A stretch of DNA of 33,869 nucleotides from an uncultured Eubacteriales bacterium (GTDB lineage: Bacteria > Bacillota > Clostridia > Lachnospirales > Lachnospiraceae). This document shows positions 8,360 to 16,689 of this stretch, piece by piece. The stretch is taken from the NCBI GenBank assembly GCA_949284175.1, contig CASDVE010000032.1:1-33869 (forward strand), read 5' to 3'. Both the position numbers and the translations under genes were made by a program. Each line of letters opens with the position of its first letter. Position 1 is the first letter of the stretch. The notes beneath the pieces are model-generated. The model did not search any database and was not told the origin of the DNA. It saw only the letters and a list, made by a program, of their open reading frames with translations.

Positions 8360-9502
8360 ATGGAAGCATATTTGGATAATGCAGCGACGACCTTTGTCTT
8401 TTCCGAAGTGAAAGATATTATGGTAAAGGTGATGGAAGAGGATTTTGGGAACCCATCTTCTCTTCATAAAAAAGGCGTTGAAGCAGAACAATATATAAAA
8501 GAAGCAAAAGAAACCATTGCCAAACTTTTAAAAGTAGAGCCAAAAGAAATTCTTTTCACATCAGGTGGGACAGAATCCAATAATATGGCATTGATTGGAA
8601 GTGCTTATGCCAATAAAAGAAGAGGGAATCACATCATTACAACGAGAATCGAACACGCTTCTATATACAATCCTTTAATCCATTTGGAAGAAGAGGGATT
8701 TCGTATCACATATCTTCCAGTGGATGAGAGAGGAATTGTAGAGCTTGAGGCATTAAAGGAAGCTCTATGTGAAGAAACGATTCTCGTTTCGATTATGGGT
8801 GTGAATAATGAAATTGGAGCGGTACAGCCAATCGAAGAGATTGGACGCATCATAAAAGGCTATCGTGATACGATTTTATTTCATGTGGATGCAATTCAGG
8901 CGTATGGTAAGTTCCCTCTCTATCCAAAGAGATGGAAAGTGGATCTTCTTTCTGTGAGTGGACATAAGATCCATGGGCCAAAGGGAAGTGGTTTCCTTTA
9001 TATTAAGGATAAGACAAAGATTCACCCGCTCATATTTGGTGGTGGACAGCAAAGAGGAATGCGTTCTGGAACGGAGAATGTGCCAGCCATCGCAGGACTT
9101 TCTCTAGCATCCAAATTGATGTATGAAAACCATGAAGAAAAGATAAACAAGTTAAAGTCTTTAAAAGAACGATTGATTCAAGGAGCTTGTGAAATAGAAG
9201 ATGTGGTGGATCATTCAGGAATGGCACCACATATTATCAGTTTAAGTTTTATTGGTGTTCGCAGTGAAGTGTTGCTCCATGCCTTAGAGGAAAAAGGCGT
9301 GTATGTGTCTTCAGGTTCTGCTTGTTCTTCCAATCATCCAGCAGTGAGTGGAACATTGCAAGCCATTGGACTTGATAAAAAACAGTTAGATTCAACCCTT
9401 CGCTTTAGCCTTTCTATTTTTACAAAGGAAGAAGAGATCGATTGGGCAATTGCTTGTCTAAAAGAATTAGTCCCAGTGCTTAGAAGATTTACAAGACGAT
9501 AG
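8360..9502 (+). CDS. cysteine desulfurase (NifS/IscS-like, ThiI partner)
   Basis: 380-residue PLP enzyme that takes sulfur from cysteine as a persulfide. YLDNAATT opens the protein. The pyridoxal lysine is Lys203 in SGHKIHGPKG, His99 stacks on the ring, Asp177 (HVDAIQAYGK) pairs with its nitrogen, and the persulfide cysteine is Cys322 in SSGSACSSNHPAVSG. Placement directly before thiI matches the NifZ-ThiI arrangement of Bacillus subtilis, so it probably supplies sulfur for 4-thiouridine in tRNA rather than for iron-sulfur clusters. An mnmA-type or iscU gene is not adjacent. Confidence 0.93.
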   Translation: MEAYLDNAATTFVFSEVKDIMVKVMEEDFGNPSSLHKKGVEAEQYIKEAKETIAKLLKVEPKEILFTSGGTESNNMALIGSAYANKRRGNHIITTRIEHASIYNPLIHLEEEGFRITYLPVDERGIVELEALKEALCEETILVSIMGVNNEIGAVQPIEEIGRIIKGYRDTILFHVDAIQAYGKFPLYPKRWKVDLLSVSGHKIHGPKGSGFLYIKDKTKIHPLIFGGGQQRGMRSGTENVPAIAGLSLASKLMYENHEEKINKLKSLKERLIQGACEIEDVVDHSGMAPHIISLSFIGVRSEVLLHALEEKGVYVSSGSACSSNHPAVSGTLQAIGLDKKQLDSTLRFSLSIFTKEEEIDWAIACLKELVPVLRRFTRR

Positions 9503-9534
9503 AATGCCAAGAGAAGAGAAAAAGGAGAAAAAGA

Positions 9535-10716
9535 ATGATAGAATTTAAAGCATTTTTAATCAAATATGCAGAAATTGGTATCAAAGGAAAGAACCGGTAT
9601 CTGTTTGAAGATGCTCTTATGAAACAGATTCGTCATGCCATTGCACCAGTTGGTGACTTTGATGTGAGAAAAGAGTCTGGACGTGTGTTTGTAGAGGCAA
9701 ATGGAGAATATGACTTTGATGAAGCAGTGACTGCTTTAAAACGTGTCTTTGGAATCACAGGAATTTGTCCTGTTGTCATTGAAGAAAATAAAGATTGGGA
9801 TAATCTCGTATCTGTTGTTGGAAACTATATGGACGAGCATTATGCCGATAAAAATTTAACATTTAAAGTTCATGCAAGAAGAGCTGATAAACAGTATCCA
9901 AAGAACTCCAATGAAATTAATGCGGATATGGGAGAGCAGATCTTACTTCGTTTCCCAGAGATGAAAGTGGATGTGCATCATCCAGATGTATTGCTCACCA
10001 TTGAAATTCGTTCTAAAGTATATATTTATTCTAGCGTGATTCCAGGGCCAGGAGGAATGCCAATTGGAACCAATGGAAGAGCCATGTTATTGCTTTCTGG
10101 TGGAATTGATAGCCCGGTTGCTGGTTATATGATCGCAAAACGTGGTGTTGGAATTGATGCGACTTATTTCCATGCACCTCCTTATACTAGTGAGCGTGCA
10201 AAGCAAAAGGTTGTGGATCTTGCAAGACTTGTATCCAAATATTCAGGGCCAGTTAGACTTCATGTTGTAAATTTTACAGATATTCAACTGGCTATTTATG
10301 AGAAGTGTCCACATGATGAATTAACCATTATTATGCGACGTTATATGATGAAGCTCGCAGAACATTTTGCAAAAGAAAATGGAGATTTAGCTCTTGTTAC
10401 AGGAGAGAGTATCGGACAAGTTGCTTCTCAGACGATGCACAGCTTAGCTTGTACAAATGAGGTTTGTACGATGCCGGTGTTCCGTCCATGTATCGGTATG
10501 GATAAGCAAGAAATCATTGATATTTCAGAAAAGATTGACACATATGAAACATCCATTTTACCATTTGAAGATTGTTGTACGATTTTCGTGGCAAAACACC
10601 CAGTTACAAAACCAAATATCAATGTGATTAAGAAGTCAGAAGAGAATTTAAAAGATGTGATTGACGAGTTAATGCAAAAAGCAATTGAAACCGTTGAGAT
10701 CATAAATGTGCGTTAG
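9535..10716 (+). CDS. thiI: tRNA 4-thiouridine synthase ThiI
   Basis: 393-residue ThiI, which adenylates U8 of tRNA and transfers sulfur from the desulfurase. It has an N-terminal ferredoxin-like plus THUMP region (about 1-165), then a PP-loop ATP site, SGGIDS at 188-193, and the family's FHAPPYTSERAKQKV. It lacks the C-terminal rhodanese domain of the E. coli protein, as is normal in Firmicutes. AAAGGAG lies upstream of the ATG, and the gene closes the unit at a terminator. Confidence 0.95.
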   Translation: MIEFKAFLIKYAEIGIKGKNRYLFEDALMKQIRHAIAPVGDFDVRKESGRVFVEANGEYDFDEAVTALKRVFGITGICPVVIEENKDWDNLVSVVGNYMDEHYADKNLTFKVHARRADKQYPKNSNEINADMGEQILLRFPEMKVDVHHPDVLLTIEIRSKVYIYSSVIPGPGGMPIGTNGRAMLLLSGGIDSPVAGYMIAKRGVGIDATYFHAPPYTSERAKQKVVDLARLVSKYSGPVRLHVVNFTDIQLAIYEKCPHDELTIIMRRYMMKLAEHFAKENGDLALVTGESIGQVASQTMHSLACTNEVCTMPVFRPCIGMDKQEIIDISEKIDTYETSILPFEDCCTIFVAKHPVTKPNINVIKKSEENLKDVIDELMQKAIETVEIINVR

Positions 10717-10729
10717 ATGATGGAAAACA

Positions 10730-10771
10730 ATACACCCCGTTCAGCCAAAAAGACTTTACGGGGTGTATTTG
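10730..10771. terminator. terminator between thiI and the HPr-like gene
   Basis: ATACACCCCGT pairs perfectly with ACGGGGTGTAT across a 17-nt loop, followed only by TTTG. It stands between convergent genes and may serve both. Confidence 0.65.
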
Positions 10772-10810
10772 CTGTTATGATTTGCGTAAGAAACTTGTGA
10801 AACGTGTTTC

Positions 10811-11047
10811 TTATTGTTCTACGATATAAGGAGCGAGTTTGTTCATAATGTCAGCCACTATTTTTTCATCGTGAATATTTAAATCGATTGGTTTGGAAAT
10901 ATCTAAACTGAAGATACCCATAATAGATTTTGCGTCAATTGTGTATCTACCAGATACTAAGTCGAATTCAGAGTTGAATTTGTTGATTTCAGACACGAAT
11001 TTTTTTACTTTTTCAATGGTATCCAATGAAATTTTGATAGTTTTCAT
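10811..11047 (-). CDS. HPr-like protein lacking the phosphorylated histidine
   Basis: 78-residue HPr-fold protein. The second half matches HPr well: AKSIMGIFSLDISKP contains Ser41, equivalent to the regulatory Ser46 of HPr. The active-site loop that should read GxHARP is absent: compared with B. subtilis HPr about three residues are missing and IEKVKKFV stands in its place. It therefore cannot relay phosphate in the sugar phosphotransferase system. By analogy with Crh it may be a Ser-phosphorylated regulator or a structural relic; this is inference. AGGAGG precedes the ATG. It runs against thiI and mtaB, with two minus-strand promoters and an attenuator-like hairpin upstream. Confidence 0.75.
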   Translation of the reverse strand: MKTIKISLDTIEKVKKFVSEINKFNSEFDLVSGRYTIDAKSIMGIFSLDISKPIDLNIHDEKIVADIMNKLAPYIVEQ

Positions 11048-11067
11048 GAATAAGATCCTCCTAGTTT

Positions 11068-11096
11068 TGTATATAATATGGTTGCTTCTTGTACAA
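11068..11096 (-). promoter_or_regulatory. proximal promoter of the HPr-like gene
   Basis: Minus strand: TTGTAC (11096-11091), 17-nt spacer, TATACA (11073-11068), about 20 nt before the coding start. Upstream is the second, distal promoter with its terminator. Confidence 0.5.
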
Positions 11097-11149
11097 AAAA
11101 ATAAATATTAAGGTAATATAAAGTTTATGAACCTTCTATTTTTTATGAC

Positions 11150-11196
11150 AAAAAAAACAAGAGGATTCAGGGTTTCTTTCACATGCCCTTTCCTCT
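11150..11196 (-). terminator. terminator/attenuator in the HPr-like gene leader
   Basis: On the minus strand AGAGGA pairs with TCCTCT and, inside it, GGG with CCC. After TTG the sequence runs into eight T (11157-11150). It lies only a few bases after the predicted start of transcription from the distal promoter. Confidence 0.7.
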
Positions 11197-11205
11197 ATCA
11201 ACTAC

Positions 11206-11234
11206 ATAGTACTAGGCAAGCATAAAAAAGTCAA
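11206..11234 (-). promoter_or_regulatory. distal minus-strand promoter
   Basis: TTGACT (11234-11229), 17-nt spacer, TACTAT (11211-11206). It is the best minus-strand promoter in the region and points at the attenuator and then the HPr-like gene. Confidence 0.65.
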
Positions 11235-11281
11235 GATAAAAAGTTGCTAAAAATATGTGAAGATTTGGAAAATTATTGTAC

Positions 11282-11311
11282 TTTACAGATAGGAAATGTT
11301 CTAGGTATACT
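11282..11311 (+). promoter_or_regulatory. promoter of mtaB
   Basis: TTTACA at 11282-11287, 18-nt spacer, TATACT at 11306-11311, 65 nt before the mtaB start. It is divergent from the HPr-like gene promoters. Confidence 0.6.
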
Positions 11312-11376
11312 GGAAAAAATAAAAACGAGAACGCTAGGAAATGAAAATTAAGAAAAAGAGAGAAATGGAGGGAATT

Positions 11377-12753
11377 ATGTTCCAGAAAAAAAGAATTGCA
11401 ACTCTTACATTGGGTTGTAAGGTAAATCAATATGAAACAGATGCAGTACAAGAATTGTTGAGTTCAGCGGGATATGAGATTGTAGAATTTCAAGACTCCG
11501 CAGATGTCTATCTCATCAACACTTGTTCGGTAACCAATGTAGCGGATAGAAAAAGCAGACAGATGTTACATCGTGCAAGAAAAATGAATCCAGAAGCGGT
11601 GGTAATCGCTATGGGATGTTATGTGCAGTCAGCCGCAGAGGAACTTTTACAAGATCCTTATGTGGATCTTGTAGTGGGAAATAATAAGAAAAAAGATATT
11701 GTATCCATTTTAGAAGAGTATTTTAGAAGTAGTGAAAAGCGTCCAGAAGTGATTGACATCAATGATACAGAAGAATATGAAGAATTGACCATTCATGAGG
11801 TGAGTGAACATACAAGAGCTTACATTAAGGTGCAAGATGGTTGTAACCAGTTCTGTTCTTACTGCATTATTCCTTTTACAAGAGGAAGAGTGAGAAGTCG
11901 TAAAATGGAAGACGTTCTTTTAGAAGTGGAAGCTCTTGCTAAAAATGGATATAAGGAAATCGTTTTAACAGGAATCCATTTAAGTTCTTATGGAATCGAT
12001 CTTTGGGATCGAACAGAACCAGACAGTGGACATATGAAAAAGCCTGTTTATGGAATTGAAAAAAGCCAATTGTTAGAACTGATTCAAAAAGTTGCAAAGA
12101 TTGAAGGGATTGAAAGAGTCAGACTCGGTTCTTTAGAGCCAAGAATTATTACAAAAGAGTTTGTAACAGAGCTTGTCAAAGTCAAAGAATTTTGTCCACA
12201 TTTCCATTTATCTTTACAAAGTGGATGCGATCAGACATTGCAAAGAATGAATCGTCATTACACATGTGAAGAGTATAAAAAAAGCTGTGAGCTTTTAAGA
12301 GAAGCCTTTGATCGTCCGGCTCTTACAACGGATATTATCGTAGGATTCCCAGGAGAAACACAGGAAGAATTTGATGAAACCTATCGCTATTTAGAGAAAA
12401 TCGATCTCTATGAAATGCACGTTTTTAAATATTCAAGAAGAAAAGGTACAAGAGCGGATCAGATGAAAGAACAGGTGCCAGAACAGGAAAAAAGTAAGAG
12501 AAGTGGATTGCTTCTTGCTATGACAACGGAACAGAAAAAACGTTATGAAGATTCATTTTTAGGAGAAACGGTCGATATTCTTCTTGAAGAGGAGTATGAA
12601 GAGAACGGAGTGACCTATTTTACTGGTCATACAAAGAGATATCAAAAAGTAGCCGTATTAGGAGAAAGTCTTAACACAAATGAAATTGTCATGGTAGAAC
12701 TTAGCGGACGCTTAGAGAGTGGAATGCTAACAGGAAATGTAGTTTTTAAATAA
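11377..12753 (+). CDS. mtaB: tRNA t6A37 methylthiotransferase MtaB
   Basis: 458-residue radical-SAM enzyme that converts t6A37 to ms2t6A in tRNAs reading ANN codons. N-terminal cluster ligands are Cys14 (LGCKVNQYE), Cys50 (NTCSVT) and Cys81 (MGCYVQ). The radical-SAM cysteines are 156, 160 and 163 (DGCNQFCSYCIIPF). A C-terminal TRAM domain begins near residue 385. NQYE and SVTNVADRKSRQ mark the MtaB rather than MiaB or RimO branch. ATG 11377 follows GGAGG (11368-11372); an in-frame ATG at 11341 has no ribosome site. Confidence 0.94.
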   Translation: MFQKKRIATLTLGCKVNQYETDAVQELLSSAGYEIVEFQDSADVYLINTCSVTNVADRKSRQMLHRARKMNPEAVVIAMGCYVQSAAEELLQDPYVDLVVGNNKKKDIVSILEEYFRSSEKRPEVIDINDTEEYEELTIHEVSEHTRAYIKVQDGCNQFCSYCIIPFTRGRVRSRKMEDVLLEVEALAKNGYKEIVLTGIHLSSYGIDLWDRTEPDSGHMKKPVYGIEKSQLLELIQKVAKIEGIERVRLGSLEPRIITKEFVTELVKVKEFCPHFHLSLQSGCDQTLQRMNRHYTCEEYKKSCELLREAFDRPALTTDIIVGFPGETQEEFDETYRYLEKIDLYEMHVFKYSRRKGTRADQMKEQVPEQEKSKRSGLLLAMTTEQKKRYEDSFLGETVDILLEEEYEENGVTYFTGHTKRYQKVAVLGESLNTNEIVMVELSGRLESGMLTGNVVFK

Positions 12754-12768
12754 AAACAAAATAATTTA

Positions 12769-12797
12769 TTGTATTTTCTGATAATTTATATTAGAAT
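12769..12797 (+). promoter_or_regulatory. promoter of the ireB operon
   Basis: TTGTAT at 12769-12774 and TAGAAT at 12792-12797 with a 17-nt spacer, 30 nt before the ireB start. No terminator separates it from mtaB, so read-through is possible. Confidence 0.65.
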
Positions 12798-12827
12798 AGT
12801 ATTATAAGTATTAAAGGACGTGATAAT

Positions 12828-13088
12828 ATGGAAGCAAATCATACACAGTATTTTCAACAGGTAGGAAATGAACAACAATTAGATGTACATGATATTTTAA
12901 GACAAGTCTATGATGCTTTAGAAGAAAAAGGATATAACCCTGTCAATCAGATCGTAGGCTATATTATGTCAGGAGATCCAACTTATATTACAAGTTATAA
13001 GAGTGCAAGAAGTTTGATCATGAAAGCAGAACGCGATGAGATCATGGAGGCACTTTTAGAAAACTACATTGAAACAAGACTAAAGTAG
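12828..13088 (+). CDS. ireB: IreB family regulatory phosphoprotein
   Basis: 86-residue member of the DUF965/IreB family (YrzL in B. subtilis). Features are the N-terminal Asn/Gln-rich strand, [31 protein letters not shown], and [19 protein letters not shown]. In Enterococcus IreB is phosphorylated by the Ser/Thr kinase IreK and influences cephalosporin resistance; here the role is inferred from the family. It is followed at 17 nt by ruvX, the conserved pairing seen across Firmicutes. Confidence 0.93.
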   Translation: MEANHTQYFQQVGNEQQLDVHDILRQVYDALEEKGYNPVNQIVGYIMSGDPTYITSYKSARSLIMKAERDEIMEALLENYIETRLK

Positions 13089-13105
13089 AAAACAGGAGAA
13101 AATGA

Positions 13106-13549
13106 ATGAAAGTTATGGGACTGGATTATGGGACTAAGACTGTTGGAGTTGCTCTTAGTGATGAGTTATTTATCACAGCACAAGCAGTGGAAACCATTAC
13201 GAGAAAATCATCCAGCAAGTTAAGACAAACCTTAGCTCGGATTGAACAAATTGCAACGGAGAATGAGGTCTTACTGATTGTGCTCGGATATCCAAAAAAT
13301 ATGAATAATACTGTTGGCGATAGAGCGCAGGCAACAGAGAGTTTTAAAGAAGACCTGGAGAGAAGAACAGGTCTTCCTGTTGTGCTCTGGGACGAGCGTT
13401 TGACAACCATGGAAGCGGAGCGGATACTTATAGAAGGCAGTGTCAGAAGAGAAAATCGCAAAGATGTTATTGATCAGATGGCAGCTGCTATTATTTTACA
13501 AAGCTATCTGGAAGCGAATCGAGAAAAAATAAAAGAACAGATGCAATAA
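13106..13549 (+). CDS. ruvX: YqgF/RuvX family nuclease
   Basis: 147-residue RNase H-fold protein, the putative Holliday junction resolvase also linked to 16S rRNA 5'-end maturation. [16 protein letters not shown] carries the first catalytic aspartate, [15 protein letters not shown] the phosphate-binding loop, and [15 protein letters not shown] plus [16 protein letters not shown] the remaining acidic residues. Length is normal for the family. GGAGAAA precedes the ATG. Confidence 0.95.
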   Translation: MKVMGLDYGTKTVGVALSDELFITAQAVETITRKSSSKLRQTLARIEQIATENEVLLIVLGYPKNMNNTVGDRAQATESFKEDLERRTGLPVVLWDERLTTMEAERILIEGSVRRENRKDVIDQMAAAIILQSYLEANREKIKEQMQ

Positions 13550-13654
13550 TCTGTGCCCATAGCAAATGTGATAAAGTCACTTATAAATTAGAAGAAATGT
13601 GATAGAATCATCGGAATTGGATATGCGGTTAAGGACGTTATAAACGGTTTGAAG

Positions 13655-13683
13655 TTGTGTTATAGATTTCTATATGGTATAGA
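13655..13683 (+). promoter_or_regulatory. internal promoter before the DUF1292 gene
   Basis: TTGTGT at 13655-13660, 17-nt spacer, extended -10 TGGTATAGA (TATAGA at 13678-13683). The 236-nt gap between ruvX and the DUF1292 gene holds this promoter and no coding sequence that I can see. Confidence 0.6.
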
Positions 13684-13785
13684 ATGAAAAGCGAAGAGAA
13701 AAATACGATATAGGAATGCAGTATAGAAGCAATGAAGAACGTTTCATAATAAAATAAAAAGAAAAAGAAAAGAGGAAAGAAAACA

Positions 13786-14064
13786 ATGGAAGAAAGAGAT
13801 GTAATCCCTTTTGTGACTGACGATGGAGAAGAGTTGGAGCTCTATGTGTTAGAACAAACAAAAATTAATGGTATCAATTATTTGCTTGTGGCAGATACTT
13901 TAGATGAGGAAGATGAAGATGTAGAAGTATACATTATGAAAGAAACAAAGGAACAAGAAGGCGAAGAGTTTGCCTCTTATGAATTTGTGGAAGATGATAA
14001 TGAACTTGCTTCACTCGGAAAAGTGTTTGAAGAATTGCTGGAAGACGTGGACATTGAACTGTAA
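13786..14064 (+). CDS. DUF1292 protein (YrzB-like)
   Basis: 92-residue acidic protein of the DUF1292 family. It opens with IPFVTDDGEELELYVLEQTKINGINYLLVAD, the usual core, followed by a Glu/Asp-rich stretch and FASYEFVEDDNELASLGKVFEELLED. No catalytic motif is known for the family and its function is unknown. It keeps its conserved position after ireB-ruvX. A decayed fur gene begins right after its stop codon. Confidence 0.9.
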   Translation: MEERDVIPFVTDDGEELELYVLEQTKINGINYLLVADTLDEEDEDVEVYIMKETKEQEGEEFASYEFVEDDNELASLGKVFEELLEDVDIEL

Positions 14065-14238
14065 AAGGGAACGTTTGACAGAATGAAATGTGGATAGCAT
14101 TTTCATCACCATGTAGTATGCCTGAATTGCAAAAATGTATTGATGTTCAAAGAGGGAATTGCAAATACTTTGGGCGTTCAGGTAGCAGATTATGAAGTGA
14201 AATTGTACGGATATTATAAAATTTATATGGAGAAATAA
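14065..14238 (+). pseudogene. fur-family regulator remnant
   Basis: In one frame directly after the DUF1292 stop: GTFDRMKCG, an in-frame TAG (14095-14097), then HFHHHVVCLNCKNVLMF, ending LGVQVADYEVKLYGYYKIYMEK and TAA at 14236. This is the dimerisation and metal-binding half of a Fur/PerR protein, with the HHH-x2-C-x2-C site intact. The winged-helix DNA-binding half (~85 residues) is gone, and the second CxxC near the C-terminus reads YYKIY. Related Lachnospiraceae carry fur at this place between DUF1292 and rnj (from general knowledge). It cannot bind DNA as Fur does. Confidence 0.8.
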
Positions 14239-14255
14239 AAACAGGAGGAATTATT

Positions 14256-15917
14256 TTGAAAACAGATAACAAACCAATAAAGGTCATTCCACTCGGAGGG
14301 TTGGAAGCAATCGGAATGAATATTACAGCCTATGAATTTGAGGATAGCATCATCGTCGTGGACTGTGGGCTTGCATTCCCTGATGACGAAATGCTTGGAA
14401 TTGACCTAGTAATCCCAGACATCACGTATTTGAAAGAAAATGCGGATAAAGTGAAAGGTCTGGTTATTACTCATGGACATGAAGATCATATTGGAGCCAT
14501 TCCATATATTCTTCGCGAGATCAATATGCCAATTTATGCGACGAAATTGACAATGGGATTGATCGAAAATAAGCTAAAAGAGCATAACCTCATGAAGACA
14601 ACAAGAAGAAAAGTGGTAAGACATGGTCAGTCCATTAATCTTGGTTGTTTCCGCATTGAATTTATTAAAGTAAATCATAGCATTGCTGATTCAGCAGCAC
14701 TTGCCATTTATTCACCAGCAGGTATTATCGTTCATACAGGTGATTTTAAGATCGATTATACTCCACTCTTTGGACAGACAATGGATTTGAGCCGTTTTGC
14801 GGAGATTGGGAAAAAAGGAGTGTTAGCACTGCTTTCTGATAGTACCAATGCAGAGCGTCCAGGGTATACCATGTCAGAAAAGGTGGTGGCTAGAAAGTTC
14901 GATAGTTTATTTTCAGAGCATTCAAAAAGACGTATTATCATTGCCACATTCGCTTCTAACGTGGATCGTGTGCATCAGATTATTTTAACTGCACATAAGT
15001 ATAAGAGAAAAGTAGTCGTTGAAGGCAGAAGTATGGTAAATGTCATCAATACAGCCGTAGAACTTGGTTATATGGAAATTCCAGAAAATACGCTGATTGA
15101 TGTGGAACAGATGAAAAACTATACAGATGAACAGCTTGTTTTAATTACAACAGGAAGTCAAGGGGAAACAATGGCAGCCCTTTCTCGTATGGCAGCGTCT
15201 GTGCATAAGAAAATCTCCATTCAGCCAAATGATGTGATTATTTTTAGCTCCAATCCGATCCCAGGCAATGAAAAAGCGGTATCAAAGATTATTAACGAGC
15301 TTTATATGAAAGGGGCAGAAGTTATTTTCCAAGATACTCACGTATCCGGTCATGCTTGTCAGGAAGAGTTAAAGCTGTTATATGCCCTTACAAAACCAAA
15401 ATATGCAGTTCCTCTTCATGGAGAATATCGCCATAGAAAGACAAATGCAGGACTTGCTATGGAAATGGGCGTTCCAAAAGAAAATGTGTTCATGCTTTCT
15501 TCAGGAGATGTACTGGAATTATCTGGAGAGTATGGACGAAAAGCAGGAAGAGTCCCAGCACAAGGAGTTTTCGTTGACGGATTAGGTGTTGGAGATGTTG
15601 GAAATATTGTATTACGAGATCGCCAGCATTTATCCCAAAATGGTCTGTTGATCATCGTTGTAACTTTGGAGAAATTCAGCAATCAGCTTGTGGCAGGACC
15701 AGATATTGTATCGAGAGGATTTGTCTATGTAAGAGAATCAGAAACGTTGATGGAAGATGCAAGACAAGTTGTCAAAGAGGCATTGATCGAATGTCTTAGT
15801 AAAAATGTTACTGATTGGGGCAAAATCAAAAATACAATTAAGGATTCCCTCGGTGAATTTTTATGGAAACGCACAAAGAGAAATCCAATGATCCTTCCAA
15901 TTATTACAGAGGTGTAA
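14256..15917 (+). CDS. rnj: ribonuclease J
   Basis: 553-residue beta-CASP metallo-beta-lactamase nuclease that degrades and matures RNA by 5'-to-3' exonuclease and endonuclease activity. The metal site is THGHEDHIG at 72-80 (His73, His75, Asp77, His78). HTGDFKIDYTP, DSTNAERPG, VSGHACQEELKLL and PLHGEYRHRKTNA are the later motifs, with a C-terminal domain to the end. The start is TTG 14256, seven bases after AGGAGG. It is the only RNase J gene in the window, so rnjA versus rnjB is not assigned. Confidence 0.95.
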   Translation: MKTDNKPIKVIPLGGLEAIGMNITAYEFEDSIIVVDCGLAFPDDEMLGIDLVIPDITYLKENADKVKGLVITHGHEDHIGAIPYILREINMPIYATKLTMGLIENKLKEHNLMKTTRRKVVRHGQSINLGCFRIEFIKVNHSIADSAALAIYSPAGIIVHTGDFKIDYTPLFGQTMDLSRFAEIGKKGVLALLSDSTNAERPGYTMSEKVVARKFDSLFSEHSKRRIIIATFASNVDRVHQIILTAHKYKRKVVVEGRSMVNVINTAVELGYMEIPENTLIDVEQMKNYTDEQLVLITTGSQGETMAALSRMAASVHKKISIQPNDVIIFSSNPIPGNEKAVSKIINELYMKGAEVIFQDTHVSGHACQEELKLLYALTKPKYAVPLHGEYRHRKTNAGLAMEMGVPKENVFMLSSGDVLELSGEYGRKAGRVPAQGVFVDGLGVGDVGNIVLRDRQHLSQNGLLIIVVTLEKFSNQLVAGPDIVSRGFVYVRESETLMEDARQVVKEALIECLSKNVTDWGKIKNTIKDSLGEFLWKRTKRNPMILPIITEV

Positions 15918-15926
15918 ACGAAGGAA

Positions 15927-16274
15927 ATGGATACGATTACGTATAAAACACAGTCTTTGATTCGAGAGATCAGACGTTCTAAAGATTATATCACCTATCA
16001 AAGACTACAAAAGAAAATAGAAGAGAACACAGAATTGTTTCAAAGACTGAATGAATATCGAAGGCGTTCGTTTCTCCTGCATAATAGTCCAGATGTTGGG
16101 AATGTTATGCAGGAAGTGCGAGCACTTCGAGAAGAGTATAAAACAGAATTAAGCCTTCCAGAAGTTACCGAATATTTGATTGTAGAGCAAAAAGTTTGTA
16201 AAATGATACGAAGTGTTTCTGAGGCCATCGCTGATGGAATTAAAGTGGATTATCGTTTTTTGGAAGAAGAGTGA
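15927..16274 (+). CDS. YlbF/YmcA family protein
   Basis: 115-residue all-helical protein of the YlbF family (SLIREIRRSKDYITYQRLQKKIEEN... YKTELSLPEVTEYLIVEQKVCKMI). In B. subtilis the paralogues YlbF, YmcA and YaaT form a complex that directs RNase Y and affects sporulation, competence and biofilm. Its position just after a ribonuclease J gene fits an RNA-decay role, which is inference. The gap to rnj is nine bases. Confidence 0.88.
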   Translation: MDTITYKTQSLIREIRRSKDYITYQRLQKKIEENTELFQRLNEYRRRSFLLHNSPDVGNVMQEVRALREEYKTELSLPEVTEYLIVEQKVCKMIRSVSEAIADGIKVDYRFLEEE

Positions 16275-16290
16275 TGTGAGGTAAAAACGG

Positions 16291-16689
16291 ATGGCAAAAA
16301 AAACAGCAAGTAAAACATTAAGAGCAGTTTTTTTCAGTGTTTTGCGACTGGCAGTTAATTTAATTATTTTGTATTTGTTACTACAACTCTTTTTGTTCGC
16401 GTACCATTTTGCTTATCAGGTTTTTGCCAATGAAGCGTATCAGCCCAAAAATAAAGCGACGGTGACGGTGACAGTCCATGAAGGAGCCTCTGCAATGAAT
16501 ATTGCACGGGTTTTGGAAGAGGAAGGCGTGATTGCTAACAAATACACATTTATATTGCGTTATAGATTTTCAAAGTATAACGGACAATTGAAAGCAGGAA
16601 CCTATGAAGTGGGACCTTCTATGAAAACGGATGATATTTTGGCAATTTTGTCAGCAGAAGAGCCAGAAAGTAATAAAGGAGAAACATGA
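16291..16689 (+). CDS. MltG/YceG-like membrane protein without catalytic domain
   Basis: 132 residues. A cytoplasmic basic tail (MAKKTASKTLR) and one transmembrane helix at about residues 12-40 are followed by the LysM-like subdomain found in MltG: VTVTVHEGASAMNIARVLEEEGVI, YRFSKYNGQLKAGTYEV, SMKTDDILAIL. Full MltG proteins (300+ residues) continue into the lytic transglycosylase domain with a catalytic Glu; here the protein stops before it. It occupies the place of yrrL (mltG) in the B. subtilis order yrrK-yrzB-yrrL-yrrM. The absence of later MltG-like sequence argues for a genuine short form rather than a recent break. Its last four bases overlap the start of trmR (ATGA). Confidence 0.82.
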   Translation: MAKKTASKTLRAVFFSVLRLAVNLIILYLLLQLFLFAYHFAYQVFANEAYQPKNKATVTVTVHEGASAMNIARVLEEEGVIANKYTFILRYRFSKYNGQLKAGTYEVGPSMKTDDILAILSAEEPESNKGET

